NCBI GenBank assembly: GCA_016795505.1
Contig: JAEUHH010000098.1
Span: forward strand, 1 to 64,000
Reading direction: 5' to 3'
DNA length: 64,000 nucleotides
Source: Verrucomicrobiales bacterium
GTDB taxonomy: Bacteria; Verrucomicrobiota; Verrucomicrobiia; Verrucomicrobiales; DEV007
Each line of letters starts with the position of its first letter. Positions within the stretch are counted from its first letter, which is position 1. The notes under the pieces are model-generated. The model saw only the letters and a program-made list of their open reading frames with translations, did no database searches and was not told the DNA's origin. Made by a program: the position numbers and the translations under genes. This document shows positions 52,053 to 61,045 of this stretch, one piece after another.

Positions 52053-52334
52053 GGCTGGGAAAGGGAGTCCAGACCGAGTGGTTGCCAAGAAGCCGAACGG
52101 GAGGTGGCTCGGAGAGTGGTCGAGCAGCCAGAAATGTACGCGCAAGGCACGACCCTGGCGGAGCATCCCTTTGGGACGATGAAATCAGTGTGGGGCTACC
52201 GGCAGTTCATGGTGAACGGAACTGAAGGCTGCGAAGGTGATTTGAATTGCAATGCCTTTGCCTACAATTGGAAAAGAGCCGTCGCGTTGGTGGGGCTGAA
52301 GGCGCTGATGGAGGCGCTTTTGCGGCTTTTTTGA
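52053..52334 (+). pseudogene. C-terminal remnant of an IS1182-type transposase
   Basis: About 75-90 codons in one frame read EREVARRVVEQPEMYAQ, then TLAEHPFGTMKSVWGYRQFMV, then CNAFAYNWKRAVAL. This corresponds to the C terminus of IS1182-family transposases (VEHPFGTIKRWMGY, LAYNLKR). The catalytic part is missing, because the frame meets the end of the DUF1501 gene at 52046. No terminal inverted repeat was recognised. Confidence 0.75.
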
Positions 52335-52593
52335 TGGAAATGGGCTTCTCCTGAGGTGTCTGCGGGGCAGTTGAGCTTTGGGGGAAGAGAATTGAGGAAA
52401 AATGGCACTTCCCATGTGCCAGAGCAGGGACTCTCCTCTGGTCACGCCTCGATGAGGCGTTTAAGCGAATTGCCACGCAGTCTCCGGCGACGGCGGCATA
52501 TCTCAAATCGCTCTCAACGAGCACATGCGCCTCCCTCACCAACTCCGGTCACTCCCAACTCATCCACCTCACCCCAATCAACTCATCCCCCTT

Positions 52594-53592
52594 TCACGGC
52601 GTCGTCCAGAAATGCAGGATCTGCCGCATCCACTCGGGCTGGGTGTAGGTGAGGTGCATGTTCGTCCCGAAATAGTATCCCGTCAGATGAAAGAACACCG
52701 GCGCCGCGAACAACAGGGAATCCAGCCGGTCCAGCACCCCGCCGTGTCCGGGAATGCCGCGGCCCCAGTCCTTGGTTCCCAGGGAACGTTTCACCGCCGA
52801 CATCACGAGTCCGCCGAGAAATCCGGCCAGCACCAGCACGGCCGCCATCGCCGCCGCCCCGCTAGGACCGAAGGGCGTCGCCCACCACAGCCCCGTCCCG
52901 ATCGCCACGGCCGCGGCACCTCCGTAGAGAAAGCCTTCCACCGTCTTGCCCGGACTCACCGTCGGCGCGATGGGCCGCCGTCCCAGCCATTTGCCGAAGA
53001 CATACTGCATCACATCGCTGATCTGGGTGACGAGCACGGCGAAGAACAGCAGCTTGGCATTCTGCCCCTCGTAGCCGTCGATCGGGAGGTAGAGCAGCAT
53101 GGGTAGATGGCTCAGGAAATACACGCAGGTCAGCACGCCCCACTGGAGCCGGGCCGAGCGCTCCAGAAAGCGCTCCGTGTCGCCCGCCAGCGCGCTGCGG
53201 ACGGGGATGAAGACGAAGGCATAGACCGGGATCCAGATCAGGAACATCCCATACCACGGCGCCCAGGCGAACAGGTAGTGCAGGGGCAGGATGATGAAGA
53301 AGACCCACATAAGGGTGCGGTGATCCCCTCGCGGCGTCGGCGACAGGGTGACGAACTCGCGCAGCGCGAGAAAGCTCAGGATCAGGTAGAAGCCGAACAC
53401 TCCGTTGCGCCCCAGCGCCAGCGAGACGCTGAAGACCGCGACCATCCACCACCAGGCATTCACCCGCTGCCGCAGATTGTCGATCACGGGTCCCGGCCCT
53501 TTGCGTCGGGCCAGCAGGCGGGTGATCACGGTGGCGAGGCACAGCAAGGCCAGCACGCCGCCGACGAGAGCGAGGAGTTCGGGGTCGTTCAT
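52594..53592 (-). CDS. Phosphatidate cytidylyltransferase (CdsA family)
   Basis: A 332-residue polytopic membrane enzyme converting phosphatidate and CTP to CDP-diacylglycerol. The family signature near the C terminus is SAVKRSLGTKDWGRGIPGHGGVLDRLDS (read in parts), preceded by VTQISDVMQYVFGKWLGRRP and SPGKTVEGFLYG. Roughly eight TM helices. Its start overlaps the upstream acyltransferase stop by four bases. The set acyltransferase, CdsA and CDP-alcohol transferase forms a compact phospholipid-synthesis operon. Confidence 0.9.
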   Translation of the reverse strand: MNDPELLALVGGVLALLCLATVITRLLARRKGPGPVIDNLRQRVNAWWWMVAVFSVSLALGRNGVFGFYLILSFLALREFVTLSPTPRGDHRTLMWVFFIILPLHYLFAWAPWYGMFLIWIPVYAFVFIPVRSALAGDTERFLERSARLQWGVLTCVYFLSHLPMLLYLPIDGYEGQNAKLLFFAVLVTQISDVMQYVFGKWLGRRPIAPTVSPGKTVEGFLYGGAAAVAIGTGLWWATPFGPSGAAAMAAVLVLAGFLGGLVMSAVKRSLGTKDWGRGIPGHGGVLDRLDSLLFAAPVFFHLTGYYFGTNMHLTYTQPEWMRQILHFWTTP

Positions 53593-54224
53593 GGATCTTC
53601 AGGTTCGGACTCTAGTGTGCCGTGTGCCAGCGCCAGGATGGCCGCGCGGGCACGGTCGAGAAAGGCGGCTTTCGGCTCATCATCCGCGGGGGCTGCCAGC
53701 GGATAACCGAACAGGACATTGCCCATCAGCGGCACCGGCATCGCTTCGCCCTTGGGCAGGATGCGGTTCAGGTTTTCCAGGTAAACTGGCACCAGGATCA
53801 CCCCGGGATGTCGCGTGGCGAGGTGAAACAAGCCGGGTTTGAAGCTGCCGAGTCGCCCGGTCTCGCTGCGGGTGCCTTCGGGGAAGACGATCAGGTCGCT
53901 CCCGGCTTCCAACGCCTCACCCATCCGCTCCAGCGGCGGGCAGGCGCGCATTTTCGCCGGATCGCGGGGAATCAGGACCGCCTGAAACAGCCGTCGCGCC
54001 AGCCAGCGCCGCAGCGGGCCGCTCTCCCAGTACTCCGCCGCCGCCACCGGCCGCACCCGGCGCCGCGCGGCGTCCGGCAGCGCGGCCCAGATGACGACGA
54101 AGTCGAGGTGCGACGCGTGGTTGGCATAGTAGATCCGCCGGCCACCATCCGACGGCACCTGCCGCGGATCGAGCCTCACTCCGGTGACGAGCCGGATCAG
54201 AAAAGCGAGCGCGCCGGCCTTCAT
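53589..54224 (-). CDS. 1-acyl-sn-glycerol-3-phosphate acyltransferase (PlsC-like)
   Basis: A 211-residue acyltransferase. Catalytic HxxxxD motif NHASHLD near residue 35, and the glycerol-phosphate site VFPEGTRSETGRLGSFKPG near residue 110. It should make phosphatidate, the CdsA substrate. ATG 54224 overlaps the CDP-alcohol transferase stop by four bases, and its own stop overlaps cdsA by four: three genes with translational coupling. Confidence 0.85.
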   Translation of the reverse strand: MKAGALAFLIRLVTGVRLDPRQVPSDGGRRIYYANHASHLDFVVIWAALPDAARRRVRPVAAAEYWESGPLRRWLARRLFQAVLIPRDPAKMRACPPLERMGEALEAGSDLIVFPEGTRSETGRLGSFKPGLFHLATRHPGVILVPVYLENLNRILPKGEAMPVPLMGNVLFGYPLAAPADDEPKAAFLDRARAAILALAHGTLESEPEDP

Positions 54225-54862
54225 TCGTGAGATTGTCCCAGCCGCTTCGCCAGCCGGCGTCCGCGCCTCACCGCCGTGATCAGGGTGCCCGCCGCGATGA
54301 GCACCAGCGCGGCTTTCATCACCCACGGCTCGTCGGTCCAGAGTGGCTCAGCCGCGGCGATCAATGCCGCCGCCGTCAGTGCCGCCATGCGCTGGGGTTT
54401 GGCAAAAGGCCCCGAGAAATCCTGCACTCCGGTCAGGGACGCACCGAACGCGCGCAGGTAAGCCGTCATCACCGCCCCCCAGGCCGCCGCCGCGCCGATC
54501 CAGGGGACCCCGGCTGCGACCGCCGCGCCCATCAGCAGCGCCGTGTCGGCGAGCCGGTCCGGGATCTCGTTCCACAGATCGCCGGTCGGCGTCTTGCGGC
54601 CGCCCTCGATCGCGACCATGCCATCGAGCAGATTGCAGATCAGCCGTGCCTGCACGAAGACCGCGCCCGCCACCCAGCCGACCGCCGTCGGCAGCCAGCC
54701 CTGTCCCGCCGCCACAAAGGCCGCCGCACCCAGCACCGCCATCACCACGCTCGCGCCCGAAATCGCATTCGGCGTCGCTCCGCATCGGCACAGCAGCGCT
54801 GCCGCGCGCCCCGCCCAGGCAGCGGAGCGGGATTTCAAAGGACGACGACCGGAGGGTTCCAT
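54221..54862 (-). CDS. CDP-alcohol phosphatidyltransferase family protein with variant motif
   Basis: A 213-residue membrane protein with about six TM helices. The CDP-alcohol motif is present in variant form: NLLDGMVA near the centre, then GDLWNEIPDRLAD; the first Asp of the DxxDG motif is Asn and one of the later Asp positions is also Asn. This Asn-containing form, next to acyltransferase and CdsA genes, matches a widespread subfamily (recalled). Product and acceptor alcohol are unknown. ATG 54862 is chosen; a longer start at 54931 is possible. Confidence 0.75.
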   Translation of the reverse strand: MEPSGRRPLKSRSAAWAGRAAALLCRCGATPNAISGASVVMAVLGAAAFVAAGQGWLPTAVGWVAGAVFVQARLICNLLDGMVAIEGGRKTPTGDLWNEIPDRLADTALLMGAAVAAGVPWIGAAAAWGAVMTAYLRAFGASLTGVQDFSGPFAKPQRMAALTAAALIAAAEPLWTDEPWVMKAALVLIAAGTLITAVRRGRRLAKRLGQSHE

Positions 54863-54998
54863 GGGGGTGGCGTGGGCGCGGGGCGGTATAGCGACGTGAG
54901 TCAATGGGAAGCCCTTTTGACGCCCAACCACCCCACATTATGCCCACTGAATGCCGACCAAGATCTCAGGCCGCTGGCCCCGAAACACTGAACTCGGA

Positions 54999-55033
54999 CT
55001 TTGAACTTTGAACTTTGAACTTTGAACTTTGAA
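54999..55033. repeat. Heptamer microsatellite CTTTGAA x5
   Basis: Five perfect copies of CTTTGAA at 54999-55033, ending three bases before the stop codon of the epimerase gene. Copy number could vary by slippage. Confidence 0.9.
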
Positions 55034-55035
55034 CT

Positions 55036-56028
55036 TCAACCCGCCTTCTCCACCGCCGCCTTCATCTTCTCCAGCCCGATCTTGGCACATTCCAGCGCAT
55101 CCATCGCCCAGTAGCTCTTGTTGAACAGCTCCAGAGACAGCACCGGGTAGGCGCCGACGCTCTTGAAGTTCTTTAGAATGTCCGTCAGCGGGGCAATGCC
55201 GTCGCCGGGGAAGACGCGATGCTCATCCTTGATCGTCTCGCGCGGCGGATCGGCCGGATAGTCGTTCATGTGATAGGTCTGGAGCGCCCCGGGGCCGAGC
55301 AGGCGGATCGACTCAAAGGAACAGCCGCCCTTGTAAGTGTGGTACACATCCCCGAGGAAACAGGCGCGCGGGTGCCCCGCCCGGATGGCGACGTAGAGCG
55401 CCTTTTCCACCGTGCCGATGGTGGGATTGCCGCCCCACATCTCCACCTGCGGGATGACGCCCATGGATTCGCCCAGTTCGAGCAACTGACGGTAGCGGTC
55501 CGCGGCATCATCAAGGTTCACCACCTCACCCTGCCCGACTCCGGCCGGCGGGGCGGCAATGCGGGTGCCGCCGAGCTGGGCGATCATGTCCATGTCGCGC
55601 TTGGCTTCTTCAAATCCCGCCGCGCGTTTCGCATCGTCGTTGACCACCCAGGCCGCGAAGCCGATCGCGCTCGTCACCTTCAGCCCGTGGTCGTCGATGC
55701 GTTTTTTAAGGTCCTTCAGACTGCCGCCCTTGGAGACATAGTCGTTGAGCTTGCGGAACCACGGCTCGATGGCTTCGTAGCCGGCTTTGCCCGCGATCTC
55801 GATCTCCTGCGCGGCATCCAGCTCCTGTCCGCGGATGGTCGACATGTTCAGACCGAGCATGAACCGCTTCTCCGTCGCCGCTCCCGACTCAGCCGCTTGG
55901 GCGGAGCCACCGGTCAGGGTCGCGAGTCCGGCCCCGGCCAGCGTCATGCCGGTGAGGGAAAGCAGATCGCGGCGGTCGAGCGCGGCGGTGGCGAGGGAGG
56001 CATCGGCGGGAGTGTCGGTGGCTTGCAT
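55036..56028 (-). CDS. Exported xylose-isomerase-like TIM-barrel sugar isomerase/epimerase
   Basis: A 330-residue protein. Signal region residues 1-46 has DRRDLLSLTGMTLAGAGLATLTGG, twin-arginine like. The barrel core carries EAIEPWFRKL, IPQVEMWGG (metal-ligand Glu), CFLGDVYHTYKGG (Asp, His) and QTYHMNDYPAD, FPGDGIAPL, LSLELF. It should be a sugar phosphate isomerase/epimerase-type enzyme exported to the periplasm, common in Planctomycetota and Verrucomicrobiota sugar metabolism. ATG 56028 is chosen because it gives a Tat signal of normal length. It is preceded upstream by the small membrane-protein gene. Confidence 0.85.
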   Translation of the reverse strand: MQATDTPADASLATAALDRRDLLSLTGMTLAGAGLATLTGGSAQAAESGAATEKRFMLGLNMSTIRGQELDAAQEIEIAGKAGYEAIEPWFRKLNDYVSKGGSLKDLKKRIDDHGLKVTSAIGFAAWVVNDDAKRAAGFEEAKRDMDMIAQLGGTRIAAPPAGVGQGEVVNLDDAADRYRQLLELGESMGVIPQVEMWGGNPTIGTVEKALYVAIRAGHPRACFLGDVYHTYKGGCSFESIRLLGPGALQTYHMNDYPADPPRETIKDEHRVFPGDGIAPLTDILKNFKSVGAYPVLSLELFNKSYWAMDALECAKIGLEKMKAAVEKAG

Positions 56029-56082
56029 GGGCTGTCCTGTGCCACGAATCGGCCCTCCGATCAAGCCCGGCGTGCGCCGTCA

Positions 56083-56376
56083 TCAGGGAAGCCGCGACAC
56101 GTAGTCGAACAGCAGCGTCATTCCCTTCGCCGCCAGCATGAAAAGCAAGCCGAGCGCGAGGGTGAAAAAGCCACCCAGTCCGAAAATGAGCTGATTCCCC
56201 CGCCCAGTGAAGATATTGCGCACCCAGCCGGCTCGGAATCGCTCGTAAAGCCCCGGTTTTATCTCGCCGACGGCAAAGACGATCACCTTGAAAAAGCCCA
56301 GCACCGCGAGGAAGGCCCCTCCCCACCAGACCGCGGCCACGGCCCACAATTGCCAGCTCTGGGATTCCGGATCCAT
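56083..56376 (-). CDS. Small membrane protein of unknown function
   Basis: A 97-residue protein with two hydrophobic helices (AVAAVWWGGAFLAVLGFFKVIVF and LIFGLGGFFTLALGLLFMLAA read in parts), separated by a basic loop KPGLYERFRAGWVRNIF. It starts 11 bp after the stop of the DUF1460 gene, on the same strand, and may be co-transcribed. No family recognised. Confidence 0.65.
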   Translation of the reverse strand: MDPESQSWQLWAVAAVWWGGAFLAVLGFFKVIVFAVGEIKPGLYERFRAGWVRNIFTGRGNQLIFGLGGFFTLALGLLFMLAAKGMTLLFDYVSRLP

Positions 56377-56387
56377 GGGAAAATCGG

Positions 56388-57365
56388 TCAGGGCACCTGG
56401 CGCAGCGCATCCAGCCGGGCACGGTAGGCTGCCTCGTCCGTCACCGCCTGTGCCGGATCGAGAGGCCGGCCCACGAGGATGCCGGCGTGGTAGCGGAACT
56501 CCGCCAGATACTCCGAGATCGGCTTGTCGATGACGACCTTCTTGTGATTCGACGACGCATGCATCAGCCGCATTTTGCCATCGTCCGTGCGCAGCGCGAT
56601 GCCGACATGGGAGCAAAAGCCACCGGGCTGATTCGTGGCGATGCCGATGATGTCGCCACTCTGCAGCTTCGGCTCGATCGCGGCCACCTGGTCCTTGGGC
56701 ACATGCGAGACGGGCAGGGCCGCGACGTAGGCCTCCCAGGTTTTCATCGGCGCCCGCAGCTCCGGATTTTCCCGCAGGTAGCGGTAGCTCTTCCAGAGCA
56801 CCGTCATCTCCTGGATCTTCCGCCCCCGGATGCGCTGGGCTCCGGGAAAGGTGTCGGTGAGGTGATCGATGTTTCCCCGCGCCTCATTGTCGAAAAACCA
56901 CTCCCCGAGATAGTGAATGCGCTCCAGATAGTCGCCCGAGCAACGACCGCCCCGGTAGCGGGTCCAGCGGATCTGATCCAGCAAATCCTGCGGCGTGTAG
57001 GCCGGCTTTTCCGTGCCGATCATCCGGGCCAGCCCCAGCGAAATCTCGAAAAACGTCCAGCAATCCAGCCCGTTGAGATTCACCGAGGGCGCCTCGATGT
57101 GGTCGTCGATCTCCAGGGTGAAGCTCTTGTAGGGCACGTGATGGAACTCCCGGCCAAACCGCGCCACCCGCTCGCCCATCGGCAGCGCCCGCCAGTCCTC
57201 CGCCCGCGCCTTGGCCACCACCGCGTCGAAGCGATCCTGACCGACGAACGTGCGCTCCAGCGGCAGCGTCCGCGGCACGGCCGGCGTCTCCTGAGCCACG
57301 CCGGCCCCGATCCAGGCCAGCCCGGCTCCCCACAGCGTCAGTGCGAGGCAAAAAGGTCGTCTCAT
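56388..57365 (-). CDS. DUF1460 family exported amidase-like protein (NlpC/P60-type fold)
   Basis: A 325-residue protein with a signal peptide (residues 1-25). DUF1460 features: FVGQDRFDAVVAKA, the catalytic-Cys segment NLNGLDCWTFFEISLGLAR, and later GFCSHVGIALRTDDGK with the His, then LMHASSNHKKVVID. The fold is papain-like, and family members cleave peptidoglycan peptide or amide bonds (recalled). ATG 57365 or 57374 is the start. It is divergent from the MauE-like gene, 85 bp between. Confidence 0.85.
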   Translation of the reverse strand: MRRPFCLALTLWGAGLAWIGAGVAQETPAVPRTLPLERTFVGQDRFDAVVAKARAEDWRALPMGERVARFGREFHHVPYKSFTLEIDDHIEAPSVNLNGLDCWTFFEISLGLARMIGTEKPAYTPQDLLDQIRWTRYRGGRCSGDYLERIHYLGEWFFDNEARGNIDHLTDTFPGAQRIRGRKIQEMTVLWKSYRYLRENPELRAPMKTWEAYVAALPVSHVPKDQVAAIEPKLQSGDIIGIATNQPGGFCSHVGIALRTDDGKMRLMHASSNHKKVVIDKPISEYLAEFRYHAGILVGRPLDPAQAVTDEAAYRARLDALRQVP

Positions 57366-57450
57366 GGCGCGCATTGTAACCTTTTCACCGCACCACCGCC
57401 AGTCCGTCCGTGGAAAAAGCCGGCGCCTGTGCCAGATTGGCTCCAGCCCC

Positions 57451-57927
57451 ATGACCGCCCGCCACGCCACCCGCCTCCTCGCCATCGCCTACGGCCTGTT
57501 CTGGCTGTGGAGCGGCGTGGCCAAGTGGAAAGACCCCGGCGCCTTCGCCGTGGCGGTGCGGAATTTCCAACTGCTCGTCGATCCCTTCATCGCCGCCGCC
57601 GCGCTGTTCATCCCCGTGCTGGAGATCGTCTGCGCCCTCGCCATCATCTTCCGCCGGGCCTCCCTCGGCGCACAGGCGCTGCTGTGGCTGAGCCTGGTGG
57701 TTTTCACCGCCGCCATCGCCGTGTCCTGGGCGCGCGGGCTCGACATCTCCTGCGGCTGCTTCGGCACCGGCGACGGCTCGACGGTCAATTACCCGGTCAA
57801 ACTCGCCCAAAACCTCGCCCTCCTCGCCGTCGGCGGCTGGCTGCTGTGGCAGGAGTGGAAACGCCCGGCAGCGAGCCTCCCTCCCGCCGCCTCCCCGAGC
57901 GAGCCGGTGCGAAGCAACCCTGTTTGA
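57451..57927 (+). CDS. MauE/DoxX-like membrane protein
   Basis: A 158-residue protein with four TM helices: LFWLWSGVAKWKDPGAFAVAV (N-terminal signature), FIAAAALFIPVLEIVCALAII, LWLSLVVFTAAIAVSWARGL and LALLAVGGWLLW. The GLDISCGCFG motif holds a Cys pair typical of MauE, which with thioredoxin-like partners helps periplasmic disulfide formation. Its stop codon TGA (57925-57927) is supplied by a GATCGG repeat, so the C terminus was probably altered by that insertion. Confidence 0.8.
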   Translation: MTARHATRLLAIAYGLFWLWSGVAKWKDPGAFAVAVRNFQLLVDPFIAAAALFIPVLEIVCALAIIFRRASLGAQALLWLSLVVFTAAIAVSWARGLDISCGCFGTGDGSTVNYPVKLAQNLALLAVGGWLLWQEWKRPAASLPPAASPSEPVRSNPV

Positions 57928-57975
57928 TCGGAGAGGCTACCCTGTTTGATCGGAAACCCGACCCGGTCTCATCGG
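57916..57975. repeat. GATCGG palindromic repeat, copy 7
   Basis: AACCCTGTTTGATCGGAGAG, then CTACCCTGTTTGATCGGAAA, then ACCCGGTCTCATCGG. The TGA at 57925 ends the MauE-like gene, and TCA at 57969-57971 ends the amidase gene on the other strand. Confidence 0.85.
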
Positions 57976-58607
57976 TATTTGACGATCCCCTGCGCGATCT
58001 CCTCAGCCAGCACTTGGCGCAGCCAGGGCGAGGCGCAGCGCTGGCATTCCCAGCGGTTCGATAAAAAGCCGCACTCCACCAGTGCGGCGGTGCCTTTGGT
58101 GGACTCCAGCACCTTCAGCCGCTTCGGTTTGATGCCGCGATTCCGCGTCAGGATGCGGGAGCCCAACTCCGTCTGGATGGCCGATGCCAGATCGCGCGAG
58201 GCGGTGCTGCCGGGATAGTAAAAGCTCTCGATGCCGCGGATACTGCGATCCTGATGCCCGTTGAAATGCAGGCTGACGAAAATGGTGCGCGCCGAGGCAT
58301 TGGCCACTTCCGCCCGGTCCACCAGCTCGACAAACACGTCGGACTCGCGGGTGAGCCGCGTGGGAATGCCCTTGGCCTTGAGGATGGTCTCCAGCCGCCG
58401 CGCGAGATCGAGCGTCAGCGTCTTTTCCTTCACCCCATACCAGATCGAGCCGGGGTCCTTGCCACCGTGGCCAGGGTCGATGACGACGCGGTCGAACTTC
58501 GTGGCCGCCTGTGTCGGGACGGGCATCTCGGTCAGGGCGACTGGCACGAGGGCGGCGAGTGAGGTGCGGAGGAAATGACGGCGGGACGGGGCGGCAGGAA
58601 GAGACAT
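57969..58607 (-). CDS. N-acetylmuramoyl-L-alanine amidase (Amidase_3)
   Basis: A 212-residue exported zinc amidase. The signal SRRHFLRTSLAALVPVALTE is twin-arginine like. Catalytic-domain motifs: VVIDPGHGGKDPG (first zinc His), TRESDVFVELVDRAEVAN, IFVSLHFNGHQ (second His) and ALVECGFLSNRWE (zinc/catalytic Glu). It cleaves between MurNAc and the stem peptide at cell separation or recycling. The frame continues 5' to 58835 but ATG 58607 gives the signal. Convergent with the MauE-like gene and divergent from hppA. Confidence 0.9.
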   Translation of the reverse strand: MSLPAAPSRRHFLRTSLAALVPVALTEMPVPTQAATKFDRVVIDPGHGGKDPGSIWYGVKEKTLTLDLARRLETILKAKGIPTRLTRESDVFVELVDRAEVANASARTIFVSLHFNGHQDRSIRGIESFYYPGSTASRDLASAIQTELGSRILTRNRGIKPKRLKVLESTKGTAALVECGFLSNRWECQRCASPWLRQVLAEEIAQGIVKYR

Positions 58608-58849
58608 GACGGGAAAGGCAGGAGATTTTTCCGCAAATGCCAGAATTTTGGGAAAATACTGCGAGTTATTTAAGAAATCCAAGATAAAAAGCAGTTGAAA
58701 CGGAATCAAAGACCCGCTTTTCAGAAGCGCGCGTCTTCCACCACGCCTGACTGGCTCGATTGTGGCCTTGCGCAATCGGGAAAAAAGCCGCATGGAAGGC
58801 GTTTCCCCCCGATTTTCCGTTTGAGCCCTCACCAAAAAACCGTAACCAC

Positions 58850-61045
58850 ATGACTCCCATCCTGTATTTGATTCCCCTGTTCGGCGTCCTGGCGCTGGCT
58901 TTTACCTTCTGGCGCGCCGCCTGGATTTCCCGTCAGGATCCCGGCACGGAGAAGATGCAGCGGATCGGCAATGCGATCGCAGTGGGAGCGATGGCTTTCC
59001 TGAAGGCGGAATACAAGGTGCTGTCCATCTTTGTCGTCAGCATCGCGATCCTGTTGTTCGTCAGCGGTCTGAAATCGGAGAACAGCCATCCGATGACCGC
59101 GGCGGCTTTCATCGTCGGGGCGCTGTGCTCGGCCCTGGCCGGCTTCATCGGCATGCGCGTGGCGACCAAGGCCAACGTCCGCACCACCAACGCCGCCCGG
59201 AAGAGTCTCGGTGACGGTCTGGCCATCGCCTTCGCCGGGGGCTCGGTGATGGGCATGGGCGTGGTCGGTCTCGGCTTGCTCGGTCTGGGCGTTCTGTTCG
59301 CCATTTTCGGTCCCTCCATCCAGGACGGCGCCTCGGCGGCGAAGGTGATGAACATCATCACGGGCTTTTCCTTCGGCGCCTCGTCGATCGCGCTGTTCGC
59401 CCGCGTGGGGGGCGGCATTTACACCAAGGCCGCCGATGTCGGCGCCGACCTGGTGGGCAAGGTGGAAGCGGGCATCCCGGAAGACCATCCGCTCAATCCG
59501 GCGACCATCGCGGACAACGTCGGCGACAATGTCGGCGACGTGGCGGGCATGGGCGCGGACCTGTTCGAGTCCTACGTGGGCGCGATCATCGGCACCATGG
59601 TGCTGGGCGTGCCCTTCATCGGCCTGGCCGGCTTTGACGCTTTCAACGGCCTCGGCCCCATCCTGTTGCCGCTGATGCTGGCCGGTCTGGGCATCGTGGC
59701 CTCGATCATCGGCACCTTTTTGGTGAAAGTGAAGGAGGGCGGCAGTCCGCACCGCGCCCTGAACACCGGCGAGATCGTGGCCGGCGTGCTGATGCTGGTG
59801 GGCAGCTTCATCCTGGTGAAGCAGATGCTGCCGGCCCAGTGGGAGATCGACGGCAAGACCTTCACCTCGATGGGTGTCTTCATCGCCATGGCGCTGGGTC
59901 TGGCGTCGGGCATCGCGATCGGCTACATCACCGAGCACTACACCGGCACCGGCACGAAACCCGTCATCGGCATCGTCCGCCAGTCGGTGACCGGCTCGGC
60001 TACCAACATCATCGCCGGCCTCGGGGTCGGGATGCTTTCCACCGCCCTGCCCATCCTGGTGCTGGCGGTCGCCATCCTCGGCTCCTATCACTTCGCCGGC
60101 CTCTACGGCATCGCCCTGGCTGCCGTCGGGATGCTGGCCAATACCGGCATCCAACTCGCCGTGGACGCCTACGGCCCGATCTCCGACAACGCCGGTGGCA
60201 TCGCCGAGATGAGCGAGCTGCCCAAGGAAGTGCGCCAGCGCACCGACAAGCTCGACGCCGTCGGCAACACCACGGCCGCCATCGGCAAGGGCTTCGCGAT
60301 CGGCTCGGCCGCGCTGACGGCTCTGGCTTTGTTCGCCGCCTTCAAAACCACCTGGGAAGCGACCCATGGCAAGACGCTGGAGATTCAGGTGACCGATCCC
60401 AAAGTGGTGGCCGCGCTGTTCGTCGGCGGCATGCTGCCATTCCTGTTCTCGGCTTTTTCGATGGAAGCCGTGGGCCGCGCCGCCATGTCGATGATCGAGG
60501 AAGTGCGCCGTCAGTTCCGCGAGATTCCGGGCCTGAAGGCCGGTCTCGATGCCATGAACCGCAACTCGGGCAAGGAACTGGAAACCTGGTCGGCGGAAGA
60601 CCGCAAGGCCTTCGAAGACGCCCACGGCCAGGCCGAATACGACACCTGTGTCGCCATTTCCACCAAGGCCGCGATCCGTGAGATGGTCAAACCCGGCCTG
60701 CTCGCCGTCGCCGCGCCCGTGATCGTCGGCTTCGGCGGCAATGTCTTCGGCCCGACCGGCGGCGCGGAAATGCTCGGCGGTCTGCTCGCCGGCGTGACCG
60801 TCACCGGCGTACTGCTCGCGCTGTTCCAGTCGAATGCCGGCGGTGCGTGGGACAATGCCAAGAAGATGATCGAAGAGGGCTTCGAACACAATGGCACCCT
60901 GCTCAAGAAAGGCAGCGAGGCGCACAAGGCCGCCGTCGTCGGCGATACCGTGGGCGATCCCTTCAAGGACACCTCCGGCCCCTCGCTGAACATCCTGCTG
61001 AAGCTGATGAGCGTGGTGGCGCTGATCATCGCCTCGCTGATTTGA
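58850..61045 (+). CDS. hppA: Membrane-bound K+-dependent-type pyrophosphatase
   Basis: A 731-residue, 15-16 TM ion-pumping pyrophosphatase. Signature segments: [19 protein letters not shown] and [21 protein letters not shown], with the Asp-rich PPi/Mg site; the C-terminal [17 protein letters not shown]. The [18 protein letters not shown] segment has Ala where K+-independent enzymes have Lys, so K+ dependence is predicted; whether it pumps H+ or Na+ cannot be told. ATG 58850 is preferred. Energy conservation from biosynthetic PPi is the usual role. It lies 242 bp from the divergent amidase gene. Confidence 0.93.
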   Translation: MTPILYLIPLFGVLALAFTFWRAAWISRQDPGTEKMQRIGNAIAVGAMAFLKAEYKVLSIFVVSIAILLFVSGLKSENSHPMTAAAFIVGALCSALAGFIGMRVATKANVRTTNAARKSLGDGLAIAFAGGSVMGMGVVGLGLLGLGVLFAIFGPSIQDGASAAKVMNIITGFSFGASSIALFARVGGGIYTKAADVGADLVGKVEAGIPEDHPLNPATIADNVGDNVGDVAGMGADLFESYVGAIIGTMVLGVPFIGLAGFDAFNGLGPILLPLMLAGLGIVASIIGTFLVKVKEGGSPHRALNTGEIVAGVLMLVGSFILVKQMLPAQWEIDGKTFTSMGVFIAMALGLASGIAIGYITEHYTGTGTKPVIGIVRQSVTGSATNIIAGLGVGMLSTALPILVLAVAILGSYHFAGLYGIALAAVGMLANTGIQLAVDAYGPISDNAGGIAEMSELPKEVRQRTDKLDAVGNTTAAIGKGFAIGSAALTALALFAAFKTTWEATHGKTLEIQVTDPKVVAALFVGGMLPFLFSAFSMEAVGRAAMSMIEEVRRQFREIPGLKAGLDAMNRNSGKELETWSAEDRKAFEDAHGQAEYDTCVAISTKAAIREMVKPGLLAVAAPVIVGFGGNVFGPTGGAEMLGGLLAGVTVTGVLLALFQSNAGGAWDNAKKMIEEGFEHNGTLLKKGSEAHKAAVVGDTVGDPFKDTSGPSLNILLKLMSVVALIIASLI

